A DNA stretch of 64,000 nucleotides, taken from Pinus tabuliformis. Lineage: Eukaryota > Streptophyta > Pinopsida > Pinales > Pinaceae. The first letter of the stretch is position 1; every line of letters begins with the position of its first letter. The notes below the pieces were generated by a model. It saw only the letters and a list, made by a program, of their open reading frames with translations, made no database searches and had not been told where the DNA came from. Positions 9,796 to 20,124 of the stretch are shown one piece after another. A program made the position numbers and the translations under genes. The stretch covers positions 139,726,605-139,790,604 of the forward strand of contig CM062808.1 of assembly GCA_031772625.1 (NCBI GenBank), read 5' to 3'.

Positions 9796-11835
9796 TGTAA
9801 CATCCCTAGTCAAAATTCCATGTAGATAAAGTTAATAATGGGAAAATAATAGCCAAGGTCATGGGACACTTATTCCAAGCTGAATGTTGGGGAAAACATC
9901 CTAGTGGGTGTTCATTTGGTTTCTTATGGCTAAGGAAATTGACAAAGGCATTGGCAAAGGCATGAGGCATTAATTGGCACTTGTTTATGAAACTAAAGGA
10001 AATTGAGAGAAAAGGAAGGTGAAAGGTCACGGGTTGTATGTGACAAGGAAAATGATGGAAAATAATGGAAATTTAAGAAAATGGAGGCCTCATTAATAAA
10101 AAGGCATCTAAGCATCAATTCACAACCTTTTTTTAGTTCAGTTTTGGAGCTCACTCTCTATTCTCTCTCACACACAATCTTGGACACTTGAAGTTTTATT
10201 GGAGCACTTCTGCATTTGATCAAGGAAAGAAAAGAAGGCAAGGGGAAGTAGAGATCAAGTGGCTATAGTGGAACTACTTGCAGGTATCGAGTTACATGTA
10301 TGATTTCCTTGCTAGTTTTGGCATGCATGGTTATAGATATGTGTTCTCGGTTCTCTTATTGTCATTGGCATGGGTTTTTCTAGGTGTGCCAGTGTTTTTA
10401 GACTTTCCTTGCCATTTTCGGATAGCCATGGTGTGATGGGTTCTCTTTTACTCAGTTAAGCTGGATTTCTAGATGGTTTCGAAACTAGGTGAGGTGGTCT
10501 CTAAAATAAATCAAACAAGGCCTACGAATCCCTGGACTGGAGAATGTGGGATTGCGGTAAAGCCATATTTTTTGTACCTTAGTAGGCCTAAGAATCTTTA
10601 ACTGGTGAATGGTGCGATATACAGTAAAGGCTAGATGTGTGTGCCCTCGATCATGCCTAGGAACCTTGACCAGTGAATGGTGGAATGCACCGTAAAGCCT
10701 GGAAGGTGGAGTCTTGATTAGGCCTAGGAATCCTTGACAGTTGAATGGCGAGATATACAATAAATCCTAGAGACTAGGAGACATCCAAATTACTCATGGT
10801 GTAGGTGGAGAGATATAGAGGCATCCATGTTTTCTTAGGGCCTAGTGATCCAGTGGGGGTTGCGGTAAAGCCCGAGAAAATTTGGATTTGTTTTGTTGTG
10901 AGTCCCAAATTCATACTTGGAATATGACATGGGGGTGATTAGATGAAAGAAAGATTTGGTTTAGACAATATATGGTTGGGTGGTTCATGGAAGTCCTAGA
11001 CTTGGCTGGCTTATGCATTCATTAATAAGATCTCCTTCTCCTTGGTATTTCATGTGTAAAATTACTGGTTCATGTGTGATTTTCATGGTTGCTATATCCT
11101 TATTGTTTATGTTGGTTATATGTTAGTTATGAACATGTTTTATGACTATTTTTATGTATGTCTCTCATCATGTTTTGATTTGCAAATTAATGTAAAATGA
11201 ATATATGACTTAATATATGATAATGTAGCTATTGTGATAATGCATTAATGCTTCTTTAAAACTCTAAGATAAATATGAGACCCTTATGCTTAGATCTATT
11301 GTTATGACTTCTAGATTACATGTTTGTGACATGTTTGACAAAATCCATGTCATGGCTAGTATGGGTCAAATCAAGTACTTGTACCAATGATTATATTACT
11401 ATCATTGTTCCATGGTTATTTATCATTTCTGAAGGTTTCATGAAGTTCTGGGCAAATTCCTAAGTCTTGACCTTGAAAAAGTGGCATAGAATCTAGGGTC
11501 GTCAGCTTAGAGTTGCCTGAAAAAGTCCCCAGTCGTTGGAATGTCTTGCTTTGGGAGTGACTGGAAGGACTCAGCCGCATGCATGGCTTGTCGTCGGAGT
11601 GGTTGAGGGTCCATATCAGTAAAATGTCAAGTTGCCTCAAGGGTTGGTCAAATGGAAGGGTGGGTTAGCTCTTGAAGGTTCTGTAGCATGTGTGGAAGGT
11701 CAAATTGGTTTAGTTTTGTCGGTTCCACTCCCTTAAATATACATGGGTAGTTGAATCACATGATAGTAGCCTCTCATCACATGTTTACCTGAATGGACCA
11801 GTTAGCTTTGGTAAATGTGGGAGGAGGGTGTTACA
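9796..11835 (+). repeat. 5' LTR of Tekay/Del-like chromovirus
   Basis: It begins TGTAACATCCC and ends GGGTGTTACA, giving 7-bp inverted ends and 2,040 bp. The tRNA-iMet primer site follows three bases later. Long LTRs with TGTAACA/TGTTACA ends and an iMet primer are typical of Tekay/Del chromoviruses. No chromodomain or pol remains in the window to confirm the lineage. Confidence 0.82.
10500..10770 (+). repeat. tandem repeats in chromovirus LTR, about 70-80 bp, four copies
   Basis: The recurring core is AGGCCTAGGAATCCTTGAC, then TGAATGG, then ATACAGTAAAGCC, repeated four times with about 15-20% divergence. Its position in the first half of the LTR is compatible with a U3 enhancer-type repeat, but this is inference. 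Confidence 0.75.
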
Positions 11836-11838
11836 TAG

Positions 11839-11850
11839 TGGTATCAGAGC
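11839..11850 (+). promoter_or_regulatory. chromovirus primer-binding site (tRNA-iMet)
   Basis: TGGTATCAGAGC, three bases after the LTR end at 11835. It is only 14 bp upstream of the 92-bp segment that is duplicated around copia-2. Confidence 0.92.
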
Positions 11851-11955
11851 ATGGTTCACTACTTGGACTAGATGGGTGGTGTGTGCTTGTCATGCGTACA
11901 TGTCAATTTCATATTTGTTACTTATGCTTGTGGTCTATATGTTTGTTGTGCATGA
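11851..11955 (+). other. chromovirus leader, left remnant including 92-bp repeat copy 1
   Basis: Untranslated leader after the primer site. Positions 11864-11955 are copy 1 of a 92-bp direct repeat. Copy 2 is at 17034-17125, on the other side of copia-2. Five substitutions separate the copies. Confidence 0.85.
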
Positions 11956-12445
11956 TGTAAGTTTTAACCCCGTACAGAAATTACATGCATAGGAATTCTA
12001 AAACATAGAAAATAAACAATGCGAGATCACAAAACATAAAACACATATACACAGATATTTTCCCCTGGATCCCAAAACCGGTACTACCAACTTGATTTTT
12101 CATTATGTTCCTTTCAATGTTATAATACATATTTATAAATGCCGAAGCATCTAATACCATGGACCAAAAACCATCGCGTCCAAAACCATGGACCGAAAAC
12201 CATCCCATCCAAAAACATGTGCGAAAATCATGCACAAAACCATAGGTGGGTCTGCCCAACCTAACATAGGTTCCAAAACAAAAAAAATTTGGGGCGCTGC
12301 CCCAGACCCCATAGAGTGGGGTTACCTTCACCCCTCAAACCCCCTGTGACCCGCCCGCTATGCAATCGACGCAACAAAGGGGGGGCTCTAACCCCCCAGT
12401 TAACTACATGGGCTAGTCGTGGAAAGAATATAACACAACCCAACA
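11956..12445 (-). repeat. copia-2 3' LTR
   Basis: 490 bp, homologous to 16533-17033. The inner third is a GC-rich cluster of short inverted repeats (GGGGCGCTGCCCC; ACCCCATAGAGTGGGGT). The middle carries two or three repeats of CCATGGACC plus ACCATC. On the minus strand the polypurine tract (AAGTGGGAGAA) precedes it immediately. Confidence 0.93.
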
Positions 12446-12457
12446 TTCTCCCACTTG
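12446..12457 (-). promoter_or_regulatory. copia-2 polypurine tract
   Basis: The minus strand reads AAGTGGGAGAA directly against the 3' LTR. It is the primer for plus-strand DNA synthesis and fixes the element's orientation. Confidence 0.85.
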
Positions 12458-12494
12458 TTGTTTTCTTTCCACAGGAGGCCACAAGAGAGCTTAG

Positions 12495-14409
12495 TCATTT
12501 ATCTAGCCCTACAAGGCCCATTGTTTCTCTACACCAAGAGAACTTCTCAGAGCTCACAGATTTTTTCAATGCATCTGCAGTATTCTTTAAAGTGTCCACC
12601 TTTACCAGCAACACCTTTTTGGCTTCTATCATATCCCTCACAAAGTGATACTGAACATCAATGTGATTTGTCTTTGAATGATATGCAGTGTTCTTTGCCA
12701 AGAAAAATACACTTTGGCTATCACAGTTTATCCTTATAGCTCCCTGTACTAACCCCATATTTGAACACAATCTCTGCAACCAAATTGCTTCCTTGCTTGC
12801 ATGAGTGGTTGCCATGTATTCTGCGTCTGTAGTTGATAGTGCCACTATAGATTGTTTCTTACTCATCCAACCAACTACACCTCCAAATAGGTTAAACACA
12901 TACCCACTTGTAGATCTTCTCTGATCCAGATCTCCAGCCTAATCTACATCAACAAAGCCACGAATATCCAAAACTTTGTCCAATCCTGGTCTTCCTTGGT
13001 AGCACAAACCATAATCACTAGTGCCATGCAAATACTTGAAAACCCGCTTCACTGTTGTCCAGTGCTCCTTCCCTGGTTTTGACATAAACTTGCTCAATAC
13101 TCCCACTGCATGTGCAATGTCTGGTCTAGTACATACCATCACATAAATCAGGCTACTAACTACACTTGCATATGGAACACGAGGCATGTCCTCTTCCTCT
13201 TCTTGTGTCTTGGGACACTGTTTAGCAGATAATTTTACCCTACAGGAATAGGAACCTTCATCGGTTTACTATCTTGCATATTAAATCTCTGCAATATTGT
13301 CTCGACATACTTCCTCTGGTTTAACCAGAGCTTCCTCTTTGCCCGATCTCTTTTACTTTTCATGCCCAAATTATAGTTTGCAGCACCAAGATCTTTCATG
13401 TCAAATTTGGAGGACAATTAGGTCTTCAAATCTTGGATAATTTCTTTGTCATTTCCAACCAGCAACATATCATCCACATACAACACCAAATAAATAACAC
13501 GGTCACCAATTAATTTAAAATACACACAGTGAACTGCTTTGCTTCTAGTGAAGCCAAGTCCTCGTATAAATGTATCAAATTTCTGATACCACATCCTTGG
13601 TGACTGTTTTAACCCATATAAAGACTTCCTTAACTTGTATACCAGTTCTTTCTTACCCTTCACCTCAAAGCCTTCAGGTTACTTCATGTAGATTTCCTCT
13701 TCCAGATCCCCATGAAGAAATGTTGTCTTCACATCCATCTATTCTACCTCAAAATCAAAAGCAGTAGTAACAGATAAAAGTAATCTAATAGAAGTTACCT
13801 TGGCAATAGGAGAAAAAATATCACAAAAATCAATTCTCGGCAGCTGGGAATAACCTTTTGTTACCAACTGAGCTTTGTATTTCTCCACCTTTCCTTTTGC
13901 ATTTTTCTTCTTCTTGAATACCCATTTTATGCCAATGAGTTTCCTTCCAGCCGTCAACTCAACCAAATCCCAAGCCTCATTTTTGTGCAATGATGCCATT
14001 TCATCAACCATGGCCTCTTTCCAGAGTTTTTCATCCTCTAAATCTACTACTTCCTTCACAGTTCTGGGATCATCATCAGTAATAGATAAAGCAAAATTTG
14101 AACAGAAAGTAGATGGACTATACCTTTCTGGTTGCCTTCTTTCTCGAACTAATCTTCTCACACCCGAGTTTGTGGCTCTTCATCTTCTGATTCCTCCTCT
14201 GTTGTAGAGTTTGATTCTTCCTCCTTTAGCTCAAACTCTATCTTCTCAGGTTCCTTTGGATGGAATTCATGTTTAATAACATCTTTCACCTCTCTGAACA
14301 CCACATCTCGGCTGTACACAACCTTCCTTGTTACTGGGTTCCAAAGCCTATAACCCTTTAAACCATCCTTATACCTAATAAAGATGCACTTTTTAGATTT
14401 ACTATCCAA
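12495..14409 (-). pseudogene. pol: copia-2 Pol C-terminal half: reverse transcriptase and RNase H
   Basis: Five frames must be joined. 14158-14409 is the integrase C-terminal linker (GYRLWNP motif). 13739-14161 is the RT N-terminus (KWVFKKK, FSPIAKVTSIRLLLS). 13418-13663 contains the RT catalytic YVDDML. 13235-13417 and 12939-13187 are the RT tail and connection (GVLSKFM, KRVFKYLHGT). 12495-12899 is RNase H (KKQSIVALSTTDAEYMA, HVDVQYHFVRD-like region). Stops include a TAA near 13417 and a TAG after FVDVD near 12940. Frameshifts lie near 13670 and 13195. It cannot encode functional protein. Confidence 0.9.
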
Positions 14410-15560
14410 CTTGGTTCATTTCTCCCTTGGAACATGTACATATGCATCACATCCAAATACCCTCAGATGTGAAAGAGAGGGTTTCTTACCAGCCCATACC
14501 TCTTGTGGAGTCTTATCCTCCAATGATGATGAAGGTGATCTATTGACCAGGTAACATGATGTCTCCACTACCTTTGCCCAGAATTCCTATCCTAACTCGG
14601 CACCGTTGAGCATGCTTCTTGCCCTTTCCATCAACGTCTTGTTCATTCTTTTTGCAACTCCATTTTGCTCAGGTGTATATGGAGTAGTCTTCTACTGTGC
14701 TATACCACACTTCTTACAGATTTCTTCAAATTCCTTACTGCAAAACTCTCCACCATTATCTGTCCTCAACAACTTTATCTTCTTCTCTATCTAGTTTTCC
14801 ACCAGAGCCTTAAATTCTTTAAACTTGTCAAAGACTTCCAATTTCTTCTTAAGGAATATATCCATGTATTCCTTGAGAAGTCATCTATAAATGATACATA
14901 GTACACATACTTACCCAGTGATGGAACCTTCACAGGTCCAAACACATCACTATGCATAAGCTCTAATATCTATTTCACCCTCTTACCACCAGAGGGGAAA
15001 CTCACCCAATTCTGCTTCCCATATACACAATTTTCACAAAAATAGAAATCCAGAGAGCTATTACTCATACCTTCTACCATACCTTTACCATGAAGTATTC
15101 GAAGGCCCTTCTCTCCAATATGTCCAAGCCTTTGATGCCACAGCATGGTATTCTCTCCAGAGACCACTAGATTTTCTGCTCCACTTTCAGGAGCCACAAA
15201 ACTGTTGCACCCATCAACAACAGTCCTACCTTGCAGCTTGTATAGAGTTCCAATTCAAACTCCTCGCATCAATACCAGTGCCCCCTAAACCATCTTGGAG
15301 GTATCCTTCTCGAACACTGTTTTTACACATGCATCATCCGGCCTGCTTAAAAAAATTAGATTTCTGGCTAATGCAGGAATATGTAGAACACCTGGAAGTG
15401 TTCTAACCCTTCCACCTTGCAACTTCAACTTTACTTTTCTGCAACCAACGATTCTAGCCTTCCTGTTCTTCCTCCAAGAAGACATCACCATCATCATATT
15501 TCTCATACTTGCAGAACCACTCTTTATGGGGAGTGAATTGAAAGGATGCACCTGAGTCAA
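14410..15560 (-). pseudogene. pol: copia-2 Pol N-terminal half: GAG-pre-integrase and integrase
   Basis: 15285-15560 carries the post-protease stretch LQGGRVRTLPGVLHIPALARNL. 14970-15197 carries the GAG-pre-integrase domain (MLWHQRLGHIGEKGL, then CENCVYGKQ). The integrase core at about 14420-14960 is recognisable only in pieces: the plus strand shows the reverse complement of KNGVAKRMN near 14640-14670, where the catalytic Glu appears to have become Lys, and of GPVKVPSLG near 14920. Numerous stops break it. Confidence 0.82.
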
Positions 15561-16410
15561 TCAACCATGCCTCATGATCTACATGTGTACTTGAAGAAGC
15601 CAAGTACACATCCCCACCTTCATCTGAGGTGGTTTTTGCCTCTGCAGAAGGAGCATCATCAGATCCCTTTCCTTTATCAGGAGCTTTAGATTTACAGTCC
15701 CTTTTGTAGTGCCCTTCCTTTCTGCATTTCCAACAAACCACCTTTACAGGTTTTCCTGGAGATTTAGATCTCCCACTCAATGACTTATTTTTGTTTCTGT
15801 TCTGGGACCATCCTTTTACAGACAAGGCATCACCATTCTAGTTCTCCATATTTTTTCGTCTCATCTCCTCCATTAGCAAGTATGAGACTATTTCATCAAA
15901 CTGCAAGGCAGTTGTATTGCTACCTATTGCAGTAACCAGACTATCCCATGAATTTGCTAGAGAACACAACAAACTGGTGCACTTATTTTCATCTGAAATT
16001 TTAATATCAACAGATAATAACTGACTTACCATAGTATTAAATGCGTTCAGATGCTCTGCAACCGAGTCTCCATCTTTCATCCTCAGGTTATACATCCTTT
16101 TCCACAGGAACAATTTATTCACCAGAGACTTAGATTGGTACAAAGTCCCTAACTTGTTCCACAAAGCCTTAGCCGTAGCTTCTCCTAATACATTCAACAA
16201 TACTAAATCTGAGACACACAATCATATTGTTCTCTTTGCCCTCTGATCTAACTTCTTCCATTCTTCATCAGACACTCCCATTGGTTTAGTATCCGGATCT
16301 ACTGCGATCAACTGATCTTGATCCACCAACAGATCCTCCATCTTGAGTTTCCACAACTCAAAACTCTAACCATTAAATTTCTCGATCTCTATCTTTCCAT
16401 TGCTCGCCAT
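15454..16410 (-). pseudogene. gag: copia-2 Gag plus start of protease
   Basis: The gag ATG lies at 16408-16410 and is followed by MASNGKIEIEKFNG. In-frame stops sit at about 16370, 16224 and 15838. The main block, 15838-16221, is a UBN2-type capsid segment (KALWNKLGTLYQSKSLVNKLFLWKRM). 15454-15825 carries the zinc knuckle CWKCRKEGHYKRDC and the protease active site WLIDSGASFQFT, after which a one-base shift ends the frame. All segments to 15454 share one frame, so the damage is mainly nonsense changes. Confidence 0.9.
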
Positions 16411-16518
16411 ATTCTTTCACCACCAGAATTGATCTCGCAGATCTCCCACTGAACAGGGTCTACCACAGGCACGGGCGAAACCACTCAGCAACATAGGCAT
16501 CCCCTTGAAGCCAAAATA

Positions 16519-16530
16519 GCTCTGATACCA
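16519..16530 (-). promoter_or_regulatory. copia-2 primer-binding site (tRNA-iMet)
   Basis: The minus strand reads TGGTATCAGAGC, two bases inside the LTR that starts at 16533. Confidence 0.93.
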
Positions 16531-16532
16531 AA

Positions 16533-17033
16533 TGTAAGTTTTAACCCCGTACAAAAATTACCTGCATACGAATTCTAAAACATAGAAAATAAACAATGTG
16601 AGAGCATAACACATAAAACACATATACACAAAGATTTTCCCCTGGATCCCAAAACCAGGACTACCAGCTTGATTTTTCATTATGTCCTTTCAATGTTATA
16701 ATGCATATTTATACATGCCGAAGCATCCAATACCATGGACCGAAAACCATCACTTCCAAAACAATGGACTGAAAACCATCGTGTCCAAAAACATGCGCGA
16801 AAATCATGCACAAAACCATAGGTGGGTCTGCCCAACCTAACATAGGTTCCAAAACCAAAATTTTCCAGGGCGCTGCCCCAGACCCCATAGAGTGGGGTTA
16901 CTTGCACCCCTCAAACCTCCTGTGACCCCCCCGCTACGCAAATGGCACAATGCAGGGGGGGCTTCACCCCCCCCTCTAACCCCCCGGTTAACTACGTGGG
17001 CTAGTTGTGGAAATAATATAACACAACCCAACA
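16533..17033 (-). repeat. copia-2 5' LTR
   Basis: 501 bp, partner of 11956-12445. It has the same GC-rich inverted-repeat block near 16865-16985. It ends CCCAACA and is followed at once by copy 2 of the 92-bp repeat. Confidence 0.93.
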
Positions 17034-17349
17034 TGGACTGGATGGGTGGTGTGTGCTTGTCATGCATACATGTTGATTTCATATGTGTTACTTATGCTTG
17101 TGGTCTATATGTTTGTTGTGCATGAATGGCATTGGTCATGGTTGTCATGTTGTTTCCATGTGAAAGTTGATGGTGTTATTGTTGGATGTATGCATCATGA
17201 GTGTCTGTCAGTTATGCATTTGTTGTGTATGTCAATATTTATCTGTTTCTATGCATACATTGACATGATGATAGTTGTAGTGCATGAGGTTATGATATGT
17301 TGTTGGTATGTGCTACACATTATTTTGTCATGCCTCCTGCACTTCCCTA
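17034..17349 (+). other. chromovirus leader, right remnant including 92-bp repeat copy 2
   Basis: 17034-17125 repeats 11864-11955. The sequence then continues as TG-rich leader (repeated ATGTTGT/GTCATG words) to about 17349, where element A appears to start. The 147-codon ORF at 17046-17489 is an artefact of this TG-rich sequence. Confidence 0.7.
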
Positions 17350-18352
17350 TGACATACCCTAAAGTGCCCAAAACATTATTATTATACAATATACTCATCC
17401 ATGTATATAGCTCAGATCCCTCCTTTAACTTTTCTTGGAAAATATCTGGATATTTCCCTAAAGAAATGGCTCTTAAAACCCTAAAATGAGGGTCATCACC
17501 TTTATGAAGCTAAAAACCACGATGATTGCACTGTGTTAAGCCAGTGATGGCATCGCTCTGTTCCCTCTCATACCTACGATGGTCTCAAAAATGAAGTTTT
17601 CCTAAAGAGGATGAGAAGCTTCGTGATCTAGAAGCTTCCAGAGTAGTGAGTTGGAGGTGGTTTCGCATAGATGAGGTCGAATCCTCTTAATTTGACCTCT
17701 TGGTATCATCCCTATGAGCTACCTCCTTGAGATATGCGCCTAATCCTATCTTTGGAGGTGTCCTAACTCCCTCTCCCAACCTATAAATTCCCCCTCTACC
17801 ATTCTCAAATGGTTGATCTATGTCCATTTGCACCCCTATGCCGAGCTTGTGCTTAGATATTATTCATTATACTTGAAGAAGGAGTGTTTGGAGATATTCT
17901 TGGTTGAGACTTGGATTACCACTCAAGGAGAGCCTTTCACCATCAAGGCTATGGTTGTAAGCTTTGCCTTTATTCTTTAAATAATAATACAACTGTTGGT
18001 TCATCTTCCCAAAATATATATGTTCATGTATGTATTGGCTTGGCATTCATTGATCATCTAACTAGGTTATTATTGAATTTTCTATTGGTTTTGGCATGCT
18101 TTGTTGTCTCTTGGTCACTTGAATAGGTACATAAGCGCTGTAAGAAGCAGGAACAAGTCTATGACATAAGCGATTCGAGGATCTCAACAGAGGAAATCAG
18201 AATAGCATCATAGCGAGGTAGGTTACCTCTCTTGTTCTACTTTCCAATTAAATCTAGGAATATATCTAGTTGATTGGCACTTCAGTTGTTAGACCCACTC
18301 ATTGGGCTAGAGGGATCATCTCTATCCACAGAGAGGATTAACCTTGTCAACA
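17350..18352 (+). repeat. element A 5' LTR
   Basis: About 1.0 kb. The right end is fixed by CAACA followed after three bases by the primer site. A TATA box (CTATAAATTC) lies at 17781-17790. The downstream part (AGGAGAGCCTTTCACCATC.. and AATACAACTGTTGG near 17925-18000) resembles the equivalent parts of the LTRs of B and D, which supports the U5 assignment. Confidence 0.7.
17782..17788 (+). promoter_or_regulatory. element A LTR TATA box
   Basis: TATAAAT in a C/T-rich context about 430 bp into the LTR. Equivalent TATA boxes are at the corresponding place in the LTRs of B (23006) and D (47555). Confidence 0.65.
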
Positions 18353-18355
18353 AAA

Positions 18356-18373
18356 TGGCAACTCTAATGGGGA
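18356..18373 (+). promoter_or_regulatory. element A primer-binding site (Tat/Ogre type)
   Basis: TGGCAACTCTAATGGGGA, three bases after the LTR. It is a decayed form of the TGGCGACTCC(A/G)CTGGGGA site seen in C and D. Sites of this kind are reported for Ogre/Tat elements as complementary to tRNA-Arg. The tRNA identity is from memory and should be checked. Confidence 0.75.
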
Positions 18374-20124
18374 GCCTATAACCCTTTCCTTCCCTTCCTT
18401 CACCTTGTCTTTTGACAAGTTTGATCAGCCATTGATTTTTACACTTCATTGCTTGTTCGCTATTAGTGTCACTATCTGATAGATGCCTGAAGATTGTTAA
18501 CTTGAGATTTTTTTGAATATTTTGGATTTCCTTTTTGTTTTCCTCGACCATAGTGGGTTCTCTAGTTATAGTAGCGATGATTGCTACTTTACTCTTGACA
18601 GGTGCAATGACTGTAGAAAATTAATAAATTTAGGGTTTTCTCTCTTATTTCCAGTTCTAGTTGCCTTCTCCCTATGATTTACCAGTGTATTCTTCATTGA
18701 ATCTGTCATTGTCTAATTTCAATTGTCTTTTAACTTGGCTTGTGTTTCCTTGAACTTTGATTAGCCTTTTAGGGTTCTAGATCTTCTAGGTCAACCTTCG
18801 TCCACTCGTTGGTCTTCTCATAAAAAATCAGAGATCAATTGCTTGTGTTAAAGAGTCTTTGTGTGTTCATACATACTTTGCAGATCCATTTTTGGGTCTC
18901 AAGCCTTAAGTTGTTTTCATTAGTGGATATTGTGAAAGTTACTTAAGCTTCATTTGATGAACTACATATTACAAATTGATTGTCTCATTGGAATCAAAAT
19001 GAAGTGTTTGCTTTGAAGTTTTTCATGTTTCGAAGTGAAAGTGAAAGTGTTATTATTTTCATAGTTTTCGAAGCATTTTGAGTTGCATTCAAATCATTGA
19101 TGTGAAAGATATTTTCATATTTCTTGGCTTGCTTGCATTCTCTTTTACTTTGCACTAGATTACATTAGTTGCATTTTGAAAAAGAGAAAAAATAATCATT
19201 ATATCTTAAGGAATTTTTTCTTTAAGATTTGTTTTGGCATTGCATTTTGCTTATCATATGAAAGATTAGATTTCATATTTTGCATTTAGTGTTTGAAAAT
19301 TGTCATGGATGTTTTTTTTCATTTGGTTTTCTACATGATTTGAGTGATCTTCTTCCCTACATAGATAGCTTTCATCGAATTGAAGGATTTCATTTCATCA
19401 TCTAGTTTGCATTTTAGGAATAGGTAACATTGTTAAGGCCTTTAAATTGAGACATAATTACAATACCAACTCTAAAATCTATCAAGTAACCTAAGGAGCA
19501 TTTGAAACACTAATGATCATATCTAGTGGTCTAGGTTAGAGACGTGTTCTGGTGTCTTAAAAACTTAGCAGCTGTTGTTTGCTTCGACATTAGACAACAC
19601 TAGCACATACTTGTGCTTCCGGTACCATCGTGTATATAAAGGGAGACCCCCATAGGTTGCAAAACTTTATCTGTAAGAAGCCGAGTTTGCCGCCCTATAA
19701 ACGTGATACACTGAACATGACATTTGGGCAAATTTCCTACATGTATGTCAAGTCCTTGGTAAATTTATTTGCTGAGGTGTATATTGTAGTTCACGATTAC
19801 TTGGTATTCCTTTTACCTAGATTCACTTGAGCAATCATTTGATCTTTTCTCTCTTTAAATTTGAAAATATCATCAAGCAAGCTGTCCTTTCAAGCTCGCA
19901 AAACTATTGAAAGTGACTAGAGTCACCTTTTCGCCCTTTTCTTGACCTTTAAAAGGTGAAAAGGCAATGTTTTTGTTTCTAAAATATAATTGCCTATGAT
20001 AAACATGTAGTTCCCAAGCAGTTGCTTCTTAGACCAAATTGAGTAATTTCCTGTTAATTTCAAGATTGTTAAAGCCCTAAATGAATTTTTTGCTTTCCTT
20101 ATTTGCTGTTGAGGGGAAGCCATC
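18374..20124 (+). other. element A leader (5' untranslated region)
   Basis: 1.75 kb without a credible ORF. From about 19480 it matches the leaders of B and C: GTCTAGG.TAGAGACGT, ACTTGTGCT, TACCATCG, GGGAGAC, AGGAAGCCG-like words, CACTGAACA. Two hairpins, 19843-19868 (stem TTTTC/GAAAA) and 19933-19965 (stem GCC.TTTTC/GAAAAGGC), precede gag. A pyrimidine-rich tract ending TTGAG at about 20112 could be a splice acceptor. Confidence 0.7.

Larger units (their letters stand above)
11956..17033 (-). mobile_element. Ty1-copia retrotransposon copia-2, full length, decayed
   Basis: Bounded by two homologous LTRs (11956-12445 and 16533-17033), both starting TGTAAGTTTTAACC and ending CCCAACA on the plus strand. 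Element orientation is minus: the primer site is at 16519-16530 and the polypurine tract at 12446-12457. Inside, gag, protease, integrase, RT and RNase H follow in copia order with many stops and frameshifts. The LTRs differ by roughly 8-10% by eye, so it is an old insertion. Instead of a 5-bp target duplication it is flanked by a 92-bp direct repeat. Confidence 0.93.

Noticed and set aside
17046-17489. 147-codon ORF rich in Cys, Val, Met and His
   Set aside because: It lies in TG-rich chromovirus leader and crosses into the presumed LTR of element A. No domain, and the codons simply follow the TG repeats.
18282-18551. 89-codon minus-strand ORF across the LTR/primer site of A
   Set aside because: It overlaps the LTR end and primer-binding site and has no recognisable domain.
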